A DNA stretch of 64,000 bases, from NCBI GenBank assembly GCA_964514285.1, contig CAZEQC010000007.1, positions 20,597 to 84,596 on the forward strand, read 5' to 3'. Source of the stretch: SKLM01 sp964514285 (GTDB taxonomy: Bacteria; Chloroflexota; Anaerolineae; B4-G1). Of this stretch, positions 25,131 to 32,978 are shown one piece after another (the first letter of the stretch is position 1; the number at the start of each line of letters is the position of its first letter). The notes below the pieces were generated by a model, which saw only the letters and a program-made list of their open reading frames with translations, was not told where the DNA came from and searched no databases. A program made the position numbers and the translations under genes.

Positions 25131-27125
25131 ATGTTAGATCTACATACAGGCGTCGATATTCTCACCGAGATCGGAGGGGTCAACACGTTGGACGAGGCAG
25201 AGGCGCTCTTCGAGACCCGATGCGATCGGGAGACGGTTCAGAAGCTCAGCCACATCAACCATGAAGATGCGCTCCTAAGAATCGCAAATGCGATAGCCAT
25301 GACCGATCCAGACGCAGTTTTCGTCAACACCGGGTCTGAGGCCGACCGCAAACGGGTGCGCATCATGAGCCTGACCAAGGTCGAGGAACGACCGGTGGCA
25401 ATGAGAGACCATACCGTCCACTTCGATCTTCCCCAGGAACAGGCGCGAATCATCGACAGGACCTACTACATCGTGAACGAAGGGGAGAAGACCAGCGTCC
25501 TGGCCCAGAGCATCTTTCGCGACGAGGCACTGGCCTATCTGGAGACCCATATGAAGGGTATCGGTCAGGGCAAGACGCTGCTGATCGGCTTCTTCAGCCG
25601 CGGGCCCATCGGTGCCAAGGCCGCCATCCCAGCTCTGGAGATCACAACCTCTACATACGTCATGCACTCGGCCGATATCCTGTATCGACACGTCTATGGG
25701 GCGACACGCCCTGGTCGATTTGACGAAGAGGTTGAACGGGCTGGTTTGTTCTTCACCAACGTCCACAGCGAGGGTCCCAATAGACCCGAGGATCTGCCCA
25801 AGGCCCGGGTCTTCATGGACCGCAGTTGGCTGACCACGTACTCGCTCTTCTGCACCTATGCGGGCAACACCCTTCTGTTGAAGAAGGGGAACCACCGTTT
25901 CGCCGTCGATCTGGCCACCTATTACCGCCGGGAGGAGGAGCTTTCGGAGCACATGTTCATCACCGGCATGACGCGGAACGGCCGCACGACGTACTTCGCT
26001 GGAGCAGCACCATCGGGCTGTGGCAAGACCACAACAGCTATGACGGGCACCGATTTCGTCGGAGACGACCTCGCTCAGCTATGGATCGCCGACGATGGAA
26101 CGTTGCGAGCCATCAACCCGGAGAAGGGGATCTTCGGCATCGTTCAGGACGTCAACTGTGAGAGCGATCCCTATCTGATGAAGGCCCTGCGGGAAGAGGG
26201 CGCTGAGGTGATCTGGACCAACATCCTCCTCGACGTCCACGGCGTGCCCTACTGGATGGGCAATGGAGAGGATTTGCCGACCAGGGGCACCAATTTCCAG
26301 GGCGAATGGTGGCGGGGCAAGCGAGATGAGAAAGGCAACCCTGTCCCGCTCTCCCATCCCAACGCCCGCTGCACCGTCGACTGCCGGGAGATCCAGAACT
26401 ACAACGAGGAAGCCGCCGAAGATCCTCGCGGCGTCGAGGTTCGCGTGATCACCTACGGCGGACGTGACAGCGACACGATGCCACCGGTCCGTGTCGCCAA
26501 GGACGCCGATCACGGCGTCGTCATCGGAGCCTCCATCCTCTCGGCCGCCACAGCCACCGAGGTCGGAGCCAAGGGCGTCAGGCGTCAGCCGTGGGCCAAT
26601 GAACCGTTTATCCCCGGTCCCCTGGCCGACTACATGGACGCCCAGTTTGCCTTCTTCAACTCAGACAAGCTGGCGTACGAGCCGATCATCGCGGGTTTGA
26701 ACTACTTCCTGACGGAGGGCGCCCGCGGTGGAGAGGGAAAGGAACTATTGGGCGAGAAACGGGATGTGACCGTGTGGTTGGGATGGCTGGAGCGAATGGC
26801 TCATGGAGAGGTCGAGCCGATCGAGACCCCAATCGGATACATCCCCAGATACGAAGACCTGAAAGCTCTGTTCGCCGAGATCGCCAAGGCGTATCCTAAG
26901 GAGCTGTACGACAAGCAGTTTGCCCTTTACATAGACAACATTCTGGCCCGAATCAGCCTCCAGGAGGAAGCGTACGGGCGTGGCAACCAGGAGGGGAAAA
27001 ACGTTCCTGCTCGACTCTTTGAGATCTACGCAGAGCAGCGGGAGGGCCTCGAAGCTTTGAAAGCAACCTATGGCCCGATCGTTTCGGTCGAGCAGGTTAT
27101 GGAAGCTAACAAGAGCGATAGATGA
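25131..27125 (+). CDS. pckG: Phosphoenolpyruvate carboxykinase (GTP type)
   Basis: 664 residues, in the long range for the GTP enzyme. The kinase P-loop AAPSGCGKTTTAMTG (near 292-306) is followed by the second metal-site region DDLAQLWIADDG. The start LTEIGGVNTLDEAEALFETR and the PFIPGPLADYMDAQFAFFNS segment also fit the GTP family. It converts oxaloacetate to PEP or the reverse. With the malic enzyme next downstream it forms a C4/C3 node feeding gluconeogenesis or anaplerosis. The P-loop has SGCGKT in place of the common SACGKT, as in some archaeal and thermophile members. Confidence 0.87.
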   Translation: MLDLHTGVDILTEIGGVNTLDEAEALFETRCDRETVQKLSHINHEDALLRIANAIAMTDPDAVFVNTGSEADRKRVRIMSLTKVEERPVAMRDHTVHFDLPQEQARIIDRTYYIVNEGEKTSVLAQSIFRDEALAYLETHMKGIGQGKTLLIGFFSRGPIGAKAAIPALEITTSTYVMHSADILYRHVYGATRPGRFDEEVERAGLFFTNVHSEGPNRPEDLPKARVFMDRSWLTTYSLFCTYAGNTLLLKKGNHRFAVDLATYYRREEELSEHMFITGMTRNGRTTYFAGAAPSGCGKTTTAMTGTDFVGDDLAQLWIADDGTLRAINPEKGIFGIVQDVNCESDPYLMKALREEGAEVIWTNILLDVHGVPYWMGNGEDLPTRGTNFQGEWWRGKRDEKGNPVPLSHPNARCTVDCREIQNYNEEAAEDPRGVEVRVITYGGRDSDTMPPVRVAKDADHGVVIGASILSAATATEVGAKGVRRQPWANEPFIPGPLADYMDAQFAFFNSDKLAYEPIIAGLNYFLTEGARGGEGKELLGEKRDVTVWLGWLERMAHGEVEPIETPIGYIPRYEDLKALFAEIAKAYPKELYDKQFALYIDNILARISLQEEAYGRGNQEGKNVPARLFEIYAEQREGLEALKATYGPIVSVEQVMEANKSDR

Positions 27126-27191
27126 GCTAGAACCCTGCCGGGGCGGGACGGGGTACGAGAAGAACGTGCTGTACATTAGTAAGGACCGATC

Positions 27192-28562
27192 ATGGAGAAG
27201 GAAAAACTCACAACAGAAGAACTACTGGCCCAGGCGAAGAAACCCGCCGAGGACGCGATGCGGCTGCACCCTCACTATCGAGGCAAGGTACAGACCGCTC
27301 CGAAATGTGTCGTTCGGGGATTGGAGGACTTCGCGATCTGGTACACGCCCGGCGTGGCGGAGCCCTGCCGGGCCATCAAGGAGAACGAGGACCTGGTCTA
27401 CGAGTACACCAACAAGGCAAACACGGTGGCCATCATCTCCGACGGCACAAGGGTCCTGGGGCTGGGCGATATCGGCCCCGCTGCCGGGCTGCCGGTGATG
27501 GAGGGAAAGGCACTGATCTTTAAATACCTGGGCGGCGTCGACGCAGTGCCGATCTGCCTGGACACCAAGGACCCTTACCGCATCATTCTCGCCGCCAAGT
27601 GGCTGCAGCCTTCCTTCGGCGGCGTGAATCTGGAGGACATCGAACAGCCAAAGTGCTTCCGCGTGCTGGATATGCTGCGCACTGACCCGAACGTCAACAT
27701 CCCCGTCTGGCACGACGACCAGCAGGGAACGGCCACGGTCATCCTGGCTGGTCTGATCAACGCCTTGAGGATCGTGGGGAAGAAGATGGAGGACATACAG
27801 GTGGCCTTGATCGGCACCGGGGCTGCCAACGTGGCCACGCTGCGCCTGTTGCTCGCCAACGGCGTGACGTTTGGCAAGGTGATCGCTTGCGACAGCTCCG
27901 GCGTTCTCCATCCGGATCGCGCCGACATCCAAGCCCGCAAGACAGAGTTCGTAGATAAGTGGCGCATCTGTCAGCAGAGTAACGCCGAGGGCCGGCGCGG
28001 GGGGGTGCCCGAGGCGATGCGCGGAGCTGACGTATGCATCGCGGCCAGCAAACCAGGCCCGGGCACAATTCAGCCCGAGTGGGTCGAGGATATGGCCGAG
28101 GAGGCGATCGTATTCGCCTGCGCCAATCCAATTCCCGAGATCTGGCCGTGGGAAGCGAAGGCCGCCGGCGCCCGGATCGTTGGGACAGGGCGCAGCGACT
28201 TCGCCAATCAGATCAATAACTCGTTGGGCTTCCCCGCCATCTTCCGCGGCGTCCTCGACGTGCGAGCTACCACCATCACCGACGAGATGGCTATCGCTGC
28301 TGCACAGGCCCTGGCCACTTTCCAGAGGGAGAGAACCTTCGACGAGGAACACCTGCTACCGACCATGAGCGACTGGGAGGTCTTCCCCCAGGAGGCAGCA
28401 GCCGTCGGCATAAAGGCGCAGGAGCAGGGTGTGGCCAGGCGTGGACTTTCATATACTGAGCTTTTGAACAAGGCGCGGAAGACCATCGAGGAAGCCCAGG
28501 ACATGACGCGGTTCCTGATGGAGAAGGAGATCATTCCGCCCGTGCCAGAGGAGTGGTCCTGA
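27192..28562 (+). CDS. NAD-type malic enzyme
   Basis: 456 residues, the short prokaryotic type. N-terminal part: TPGVAEPCRAIKEN and DGTRVLGLGDIGPAAGLPV; metal ligands in WHDDQQGTA; NAD site VALIGTGAANVATLR; then FACANPIPEI. It decarboxylates malate to pyruvate with NAD(P). The GTGAAN nucleotide motif does not settle NAD against NADP. It follows pckG by 66 nt, with a flavoprotein gene 13 nt downstream. Confidence 0.93.
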   Translation: MEKEKLTTEELLAQAKKPAEDAMRLHPHYRGKVQTAPKCVVRGLEDFAIWYTPGVAEPCRAIKENEDLVYEYTNKANTVAIISDGTRVLGLGDIGPAAGLPVMEGKALIFKYLGGVDAVPICLDTKDPYRIILAAKWLQPSFGGVNLEDIEQPKCFRVLDMLRTDPNVNIPVWHDDQQGTATVILAGLINALRIVGKKMEDIQVALIGTGAANVATLRLLLANGVTFGKVIACDSSGVLHPDRADIQARKTEFVDKWRICQQSNAEGRRGGVPEAMRGADVCIAASKPGPGTIQPEWVEDMAEEAIVFACANPIPEIWPWEAKAAGARIVGTGRSDFANQINNSLGFPAIFRGVLDVRATTITDEMAIAAAQALATFQRERTFDEEHLLPTMSDWEVFPQEAAAVGIKAQEQGVARRGLSYTELLNKARKTIEEAQDMTRFLMEKEIIPPVPEEWS

Positions 28563-28575
28563 GGAGGGAGAGCCA

Positions 28576-29472
28576 ATGTACGAAATAGTCATCATCGGTG
28601 GCGGCCCAGCAGGGATCAGCGCGGCTGCGATGGCCCTCAACCAGCGCGTGGAGACGCTGATCATCGCCGAGCAGTGGGGCGGTCAGACGACATACGAGAT
28701 GCAGCTTGAGGACAAAGAGGGACGGGGAAGCATCAGCGGAGAGACGCTGCTCGAGGCCTTTCGCCGTCAGCTGGACTACCTGGATTTCGTGCGTCACTTC
28801 GACAGGGTGACCAAAGCCAAGCCAGAGGAGGATCATTTCGTCGTAGAAACCACCGACGGAGACCGCTTCGAGGGACAGACGCTGATCGTCGCCACCGGGG
28901 CAAAACCCGAGCGCCTTGAGGTGCCTGGAGCGCAACGGTTGGCCGGCCGCGGCTTGAGCTACTCCGCCACCACCCACGCCAGCCTCTTCCTGGGCAAGGA
29001 CGTGGCGGTGGTCGGCAAGGGACGTCGTGCCCAATGGGCCGCTGCAAGCTTGGCCAGGAAGTGCCACCAGGTCTACCTGCTGGCACCGGAGCCGTTGGTC
29101 ACGACCCCGCTGGCCGAAGGGCTCGCCCATATGGACAATCTCGAGGTGATAGAGGGCACCGCCATCCAGGAGGTTAAGGGTGATGCGTTTGTGAACGGCA
29201 TCGTCGCGCGGATGCCGGACGGGGAGGAGCGGGAGATAGCGGTCAAGGGTCTGTTCGTTAAATTGACTCGCCTCCCGAACTCCGATCTGGTCAGCGAGTG
29301 GGTAGACTGCGACAGTCGTGGTCACATCATCGTCGATCAGTACAACGCCACCAGCTGGCCCGGGGTCTTCGCGGCCGGCGACGTGACCATGGTCTCGGAG
29401 CAGGTGCTGGTTCACATCGGCGAGGGCATCAAGGCGGCGCTTTCCGCCTATCACCACCTGTTGATGCAGTGA
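28576..29472 (+). CDS. Thioredoxin-reductase-like flavoprotein without the redox disulfide
   Basis: 298 residues. FAD site IVIIGGGPAGISAAAMAL at the N-terminus and GVFAAGDVTMV near the C-terminus are standard. Where thioredoxin reductase has CATC it reads SATTHA (LSYSATTHASLF), so it cannot reduce thioredoxin by the usual disulfide relay. The NAD(P) motif is also altered (VVGKGRRAQWAA). It may be a ferredoxin/flavodoxin-NADP reductase-like enzyme. Its place 13 nt after the malic enzyme hints at a link to the NAD(P)H made there. GGAGGGAG precedes the ATG. Confidence 0.8.
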   Translation: MYEIVIIGGGPAGISAAAMALNQRVETLIIAEQWGGQTTYEMQLEDKEGRGSISGETLLEAFRRQLDYLDFVRHFDRVTKAKPEEDHFVVETTDGDRFEGQTLIVATGAKPERLEVPGAQRLAGRGLSYSATTHASLFLGKDVAVVGKGRRAQWAAASLARKCHQVYLLAPEPLVTTPLAEGLAHMDNLEVIEGTAIQEVKGDAFVNGIVARMPDGEEREIAVKGLFVKLTRLPNSDLVSEWVDCDSRGHIIVDQYNATSWPGVFAAGDVTMVSEQVLVHIGEGIKAALSAYHHLLMQ

Positions 29473-29507
29473 TCGTCAGAAGGGTTGTGTCTAGCACCGC
29501 CTAACAG

Positions 29508-29562
29508 CTTGCAGCGGATGAGAAACGAACCTCGCGTGACCGAGGCGGAAATCCGCTGCAAG
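29508..29562. repeat. Long imperfect hairpin in the convergent intergenic region
   Basis: CTTGCAGCGGAT (29508-29519) pairs exactly with ATCCGCTGCAAG (29551-29562); inside lies a second stem CCTCG/CGAGG (29530-29534 with 29541-29545). It is 36 nt after the flavoprotein stop and 125 nt from the converging membrane protein gene. It may be a two-way terminator or a relic of a small mobile repeat. Confidence 0.5.
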
Positions 29563-29686
29563 CAGACACCGTAGTACATCCCGGCGGAAATCTTCATCCA
29601 GTCCATCTGCTCAGAGGGGATCGTGATTTCGGTCATATGACCGCAAGGTGAGCGTGTAAGTGGTCAAGGACTTCCGCCCTGGTGTA

Positions 29687-30094
29687 CTAGGGAGAAGAGC
29701 TGAGGACGACGGCGAGAAAGGTGACGACCAGGGCTACGAGGAGACCGCTGACGGCGAAAGCCACGACGGTCCTTTCAACGCGATCCCGAAAGCGCCCCGT
29801 CGCCCAAAGAAAGAGCCCCAGGCCCAGTCCTAAGCCGATCACCACACCGGTGGTGTAAGTGATGGCGGTCGCCATCAGCGCCGGCAAATCAATGCGGATG
29901 ATCAGTCGACCAAACAGCTCCAAGGAGAATCGACTGCCGAGGAAAGCATAGCCGACGCCGGTCAACACCCCGACCGCCGTCAACACCACACCCTGCAGGC
30001 GTCCTCGGCCTCGCTCCAGCCACATCGTGATAGCACCCAACCCGATCAGGGTTGTGGCGAACGTGAGAACGATGATGGAGATCAAGGCAATCAT
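29687..30094 (-). CDS. Small integral membrane protein of unknown function
   Basis: 135 residues with four predicted membrane helices: about 1-27, 33-53, 68-98 and 110-130. Short charged loops (LERGRGRLQ, GRFRDRVER) separate them. I do not recognise a family. It is the last gene of the leftward tsaE-tsaB-rimI-udg group, 67 nt after udg, and may simply be carried along. Confidence 0.6.
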   Translation of the reverse strand: MIALISIIVLTFATTLIGLGAITMWLERGRGRLQGVVLTAVGVLTGVGYAFLGSRFSLELFGRLIIRIDLPALMATAITYTTGVVIGLGLGLGLFLWATGRFRDRVERTVVAFAVSGLLVALVVTFLAVVLSSSP

Positions 30095-30161
30095 TCAGCG
30101 TCTCCTGAGCCCCGACGGTCTCAACACACGTATACCGCGAAGCCGAAGGGCGGAGTACTTC

Positions 30162-30764
30162 CTAGAACAGCGACAACTGCTCTGCCTGAGGCGGCGGCTC
30201 AGACTCCGCCATTCGGGGCGCGCGTTCAATCACCCCGGGAATGCGCCGCATGTCCTCCTCAACAGTACCCCGCAGGCTAGGACGATGCAGGGCGGCCGCC
30301 GGATGGTACATGGGATAGTAGACGATACCATCGATCTTCCGCGGCTCTCCGTGGACGTGAGAGATACGGGCCTTAGGAAAGGCCCGGGCCATTGAGAAAC
30401 GGCCTAACGTGACGACCACGGTGGGACGAATCAAAGCGATCTGGCGATCCAGATAGGGTTCGCACGCGCTAATCTCCTGTGGCAGAGGATCACGATTCCC
30501 TGGGGGTCGGCACTTGATCACGTTAGTGATGAAGACATCCTCTCGCGTGAGATCGATACTCTCCAGCAACTCCTCCAAGAACTGGCCTGCGGCCCCGACG
30601 AACGGACGGCCTTGCTGATCCTCGTGGAAACCCGGTGCCTCACCCACGAACATGATGTCGGCGTCCTCCGGACCCTCACCGGGCACAGCGTGTGTTCTAC
30701 CGCGGTGTAGCAAGCACTTCGTGCACTCAGCGACCTCTGCCGCCAGTCTTTCCAGTTCTGACAC
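30162..30764 (-). CDS. Family 4 uracil-DNA glycosylase (Fe-S type)
   Basis: 200 residues, normal for the family. Motifs: VGEAPGFHEDQQGRPFVG (active-site loop), CRPPGNRDP and YHPAA (C-terminal loop). Four cysteines suited to a 4Fe-4S cluster occur as CTKC near the N-terminus and around KCRPPG and ISACEP. I chose the GTG at 30764 because AGGAGG lies 5 nt upstream and the protein then starts right before the first CxxC; the frame is open further upstream but would overlap rimI. It excises uracil from DNA, common in thermophiles. Confidence 0.9.
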   Translation of the reverse strand: MSELERLAAEVAECTKCLLHRGRTHAVPGEGPEDADIMFVGEAPGFHEDQQGRPFVGAAGQFLEELLESIDLTREDVFITNVIKCRPPGNRDPLPQEISACEPYLDRQIALIRPTVVVTLGRFSMARAFPKARISHVHGEPRKIDGIVYYPMYHPAAALHRPSLRGTVEEDMRRIPGVIERAPRMAESEPPPQAEQLSLF

Positions 30765-30868
30765 ACTTTCCTCCTGAGACTCGACCTGATAGTGGCTCGG
30801 GTGACGAGACAGGTCTGCGAACCAGCGTTCCGATGCCGCCCTCTCCTTCGCGTCACCGCCTGCGATGA

Positions 30869-31483
30869 TTATAGAGGGGCGCCGTTGATTTGTCCAACCT
30901 CGATATCCTGACGCTCGAAGCGCTCCCTCACCATATCGCGGAGCTCGGCCAGTCGCTCCCGATAGCTCTCGTCCACCTTGACCGCCATCACCCAAGCGTC
31001 CTCACCGTCTCGATAGTATTCACGCCGGAACTGCACGACGCGAAAGCCGTATTTTCGGTATAACCGATAGGCCAACCTGTTGGAGGGGCGCATCTCCAGG
31101 GTCACCATCTCGACGCCCCGGGCCACCATTCTTCGCAGCGCCACCGAGAGGAGCAGATTGCCAAACCCTCGACCGCGCCAGTCGGGATGCAAAGCAATGG
31201 TTGTGATATGCCCGTGTCCCCCCTGCAGACGGAATCCCACGTATCCGATGACCCGGCTTGGCGCCGTCGGATTGAAGAGACGTCGCAGCCACGTGCCACC
31301 CTGACCAGCAGGGGGCTGGGCACCATCTCCCTCCGGCCTCAGGAGCACGGAGTAGGTGGAGGCCTCTTTCTGCAACTCGCGACGGAATGCGGCCGCGGAC
31401 CAGGGGGTAGGGAAAGACAAGCGGTCGATAGCGACCACCACAGGCACGTCATGGGGCTCCATGGGCCGAAGAGCGAAGGGCAT
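30869..31483 (-). CDS. rimI: Ribosomal-protein-alanine N-acetyltransferase-like GNAT protein
   Basis: 204 residues. GNAT acetyl-CoA loop RGRGFGNLLLSVALRRM and C-terminal LAYRLYRKYGFRVVQFRREYYRDGEDAWVM match RimI. The gene overlaps tsaB by the last bases of its stop, the usual tsaB-rimI order, so coexpression is clear. RimI acetylates the N-terminal Ala of ribosomal protein S18 in E. coli; in other bacteria the target is less certain. It is longer than the typical 150 residues because of an internal insert (residues about 47-60). Confidence 0.85.
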   Translation of the reverse strand: MPFALRPMEPHDVPVVVAIDRLSFPTPWSAAAFRRELQKEASTYSVLLRPEGDGAQPPAGQGGTWLRRLFNPTAPSRVIGYVGFRLQGGHGHITTIALHPDWRGRGFGNLLLSVALRRMVARGVEMVTLEMRPSNRLAYRLYRKYGFRVVQFRREYYRDGEDAWVMAVKVDESYRERLAELRDMVRERFERQDIEVGQINGAPL

Positions 31484-32148
31484 CAAACAGGGTGCTTGAG
31501 GTAGATTGGCGTCAGCACGGCTGGGTCGTCGACCTCACCCCGGTTGAGACGCTGCCAGCCCAGTTCGGCCAAGAAGCCAGCCCGACGGAGCCGCCACGCC
31601 GCGGGCAGCAACACTGCCCGATCGCCGAGCCGGGCTAACACGTCGGCGCCCGCTTGGTCGACCTCTCCGCAGAAAAGCGTGGGCTCATCGATCTCCTCGA
31701 CCAGATTGTCCCAGGTGGTGAGACGGGGTTTCTGCTGTATCTGCCATCCACCAAACTGCCACCGATAGAACGCTATGGAGATGCGACTGCGCCCCGCCTG
31801 CAACACGGCGGCCAGGCGGCGGCGGTCACGTCCCTGAGCAGAAGCGACGACGTCAAGCGTCGGCACACCGATTAAGGGCACGTTCTGCGCCATGGCCAAC
31901 CCTTTTGCCACCGACATGCCAATGCGAAGTCCGGTAAAGGATCCGGGGCCTCTTGTTATCGCCACGCCGCTCAGCTGTCTAGAAAGGAGCCCTACCTGCT
32001 CCATTGCGGAAGCCAGCCGAGGGGAAAGCTCACTGGTCTGTCGACGTCGAGCCTCCCAGGTCTGTTCCACACGCACACGAAACCCGTCGTGCAGTGCCAG
32101 GCTGGCCTGATCTGTCGCTGTGTCTATCGCTATCAACATCGCGCTCAC
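31483..32148 (-). CDS. tsaB: tRNA t6A biosynthesis protein TsaB
   Basis: 221 residues. ASKHA fold with IAIDTATDQASLALHDG at the start and the family motif ITRGPGSFTGLRIG. It partners TsaD and TsaE in forming N6-threonylcarbamoyladenosine on ANN-decoding tRNAs. The GTG start at 32148 overlaps the tsaE stop by a few bases, so translation is coupled. TsaD and TsaC are not in the window. Confidence 0.93.
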   Translation of the reverse strand: MSAMLIAIDTATDQASLALHDGFRVRVEQTWEARRRQTSELSPRLASAMEQVGLLSRQLSGVAITRGPGSFTGLRIGMSVAKGLAMAQNVPLIGVPTLDVVASAQGRDRRRLAAVLQAGRSRISIAFYRWQFGGWQIQQKPRLTTWDNLVEEIDEPTLFCGEVDQAGADVLARLGDRAVLLPAAWRLRRAGFLAELGWQRLNRGEVDDPAVLTPIYLKHPV

Positions 32149-32636
32149 GCTCCAAACGCCAGGCGGCGGAACTCACGCAGCAGATTCTGGTGGCGCTGAC
32201 CGTGTGCAGAAAACCAGAGATGACGCCGGGTCAGATCAGCAGGTTCGACGAAACCCAGCCTAATCCAAAGGTGCTCGTCGGGGATCAACGATTCAGCCCG
32301 CCCTGCCCACTCAATAGCACTGACGGCATGACGACTTCCCAAGAACTCATCCAAGCCCAACGTCCAGGCCTCCTCCGCATCCGAGATACGGTACAGGTCA
32401 ACGTGAAAAAGCTTCTGTTCGTCCTCGGGTCGCGCGTACTCACGGATCAGCACAAAGGAGGGGCTGACCAGCTGTTGCCGTGCTCCCCAACCGCGACCAA
32501 TGCCTTGGGTCAAGCACGTCTTGCCGGAGCCCAGTGGGCCTTGCAGACAGATCACGTCCCCTCCCTGCAACAGCGTACCCAGACGAGCACCCAGACGCTG
32601 CGTCTGTTCAGCGCTATGACTTATGAATTCCAGCAT
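32145..32636 (-). CDS. tsaE: tRNA t6A biosynthesis ATPase TsaE
   Basis: 163 residues. Walker A CLQGPLGSGKTCLTQGIGRG, then SPSFVLIREY, FHVDLYRI and IEWAGRAESLIP as in all TsaE. I chose ATG 32636 because the family begins with a short strand before HSAEQTQRLG; an in-frame ATG at 32657 is possible. It is the first gene of the leftward operon and has its own promoter 55 nt upstream. Confidence 0.93.
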   Translation of the reverse strand: MLEFISHSAEQTQRLGARLGTLLQGGDVICLQGPLGSGKTCLTQGIGRGWGARQQLVSPSFVLIREYARPEDEQKLFHVDLYRISDAEEAWTLGLDEFLGSRHAVSAIEWAGRAESLIPDEHLWIRLGFVEPADLTRRHLWFSAHGQRHQNLLREFRRLAFGA

Positions 32637-32690
32637 ATTCTCTTCGAGTAAGACCATAGTGTCATTGGGTGAGGTTATATTCTTGGGGCG

Positions 32691-32719
32691 ATTATACAAC
32701 CAATGCTCATCGGCGACAA
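32691..32719 (-). promoter_or_regulatory. Promoter of the tsaE operon
   Basis: Reverse strand TTGTCG (32719-32714), 17 bp, TATAAT (32696-32691). Start near 32684. Confidence 0.6.
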
Positions 32720-32792
32720 GCAAGCACACCAGAGCATGACAAATGGGAAACCCTGGGGGGACATGTAGGAGGAAACTACTACCTCGCCCCTA

Positions 32793-32821
32793 TTGCCAGC
32801 CCCATTTTGTCATGTTATACT
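32793..32821 (+). promoter_or_regulatory. Promoter of the GAF histidine kinase gene
   Basis: TTGCCA (32793-32798), 17 bp, TATACT (32816-32821). Start near 32828. Confidence 0.6.
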
Positions 32822-32978
32822 GGGAGCACAAGGAGGTCAGGCCGCGGGAACACGTCACTCAATTCTTCGCTGCCCTAGTCGTCTTGCTGCACTTTCCGTG
32901 ACCGTCCCACTTGGTGGCCTCGTCACCGCGGGATCCCGCATGGTGATTCAGGATTAAGAAGCAGAAGAATTATCAACA

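Larger units (their letters stand above)
32637..32978. other. Divergent intergenic region between tsaE and the GAF kinase gene
   Basis: 342 bases with a leftward promoter (32691-32719) and a rightward promoter (32793-32821). The rightward leader is about 150 nt. I see no gene or recognised RNA element in it. Confidence 0.6.

Noticed and set aside
29451..29636. Reverse frame of 61 codons in the convergent intergenic region
   Set aside because: No ribosome site, and it crosses the nested hairpin; the start MTEITIPSEQMDWMK looks protein-like but no family is recognised.
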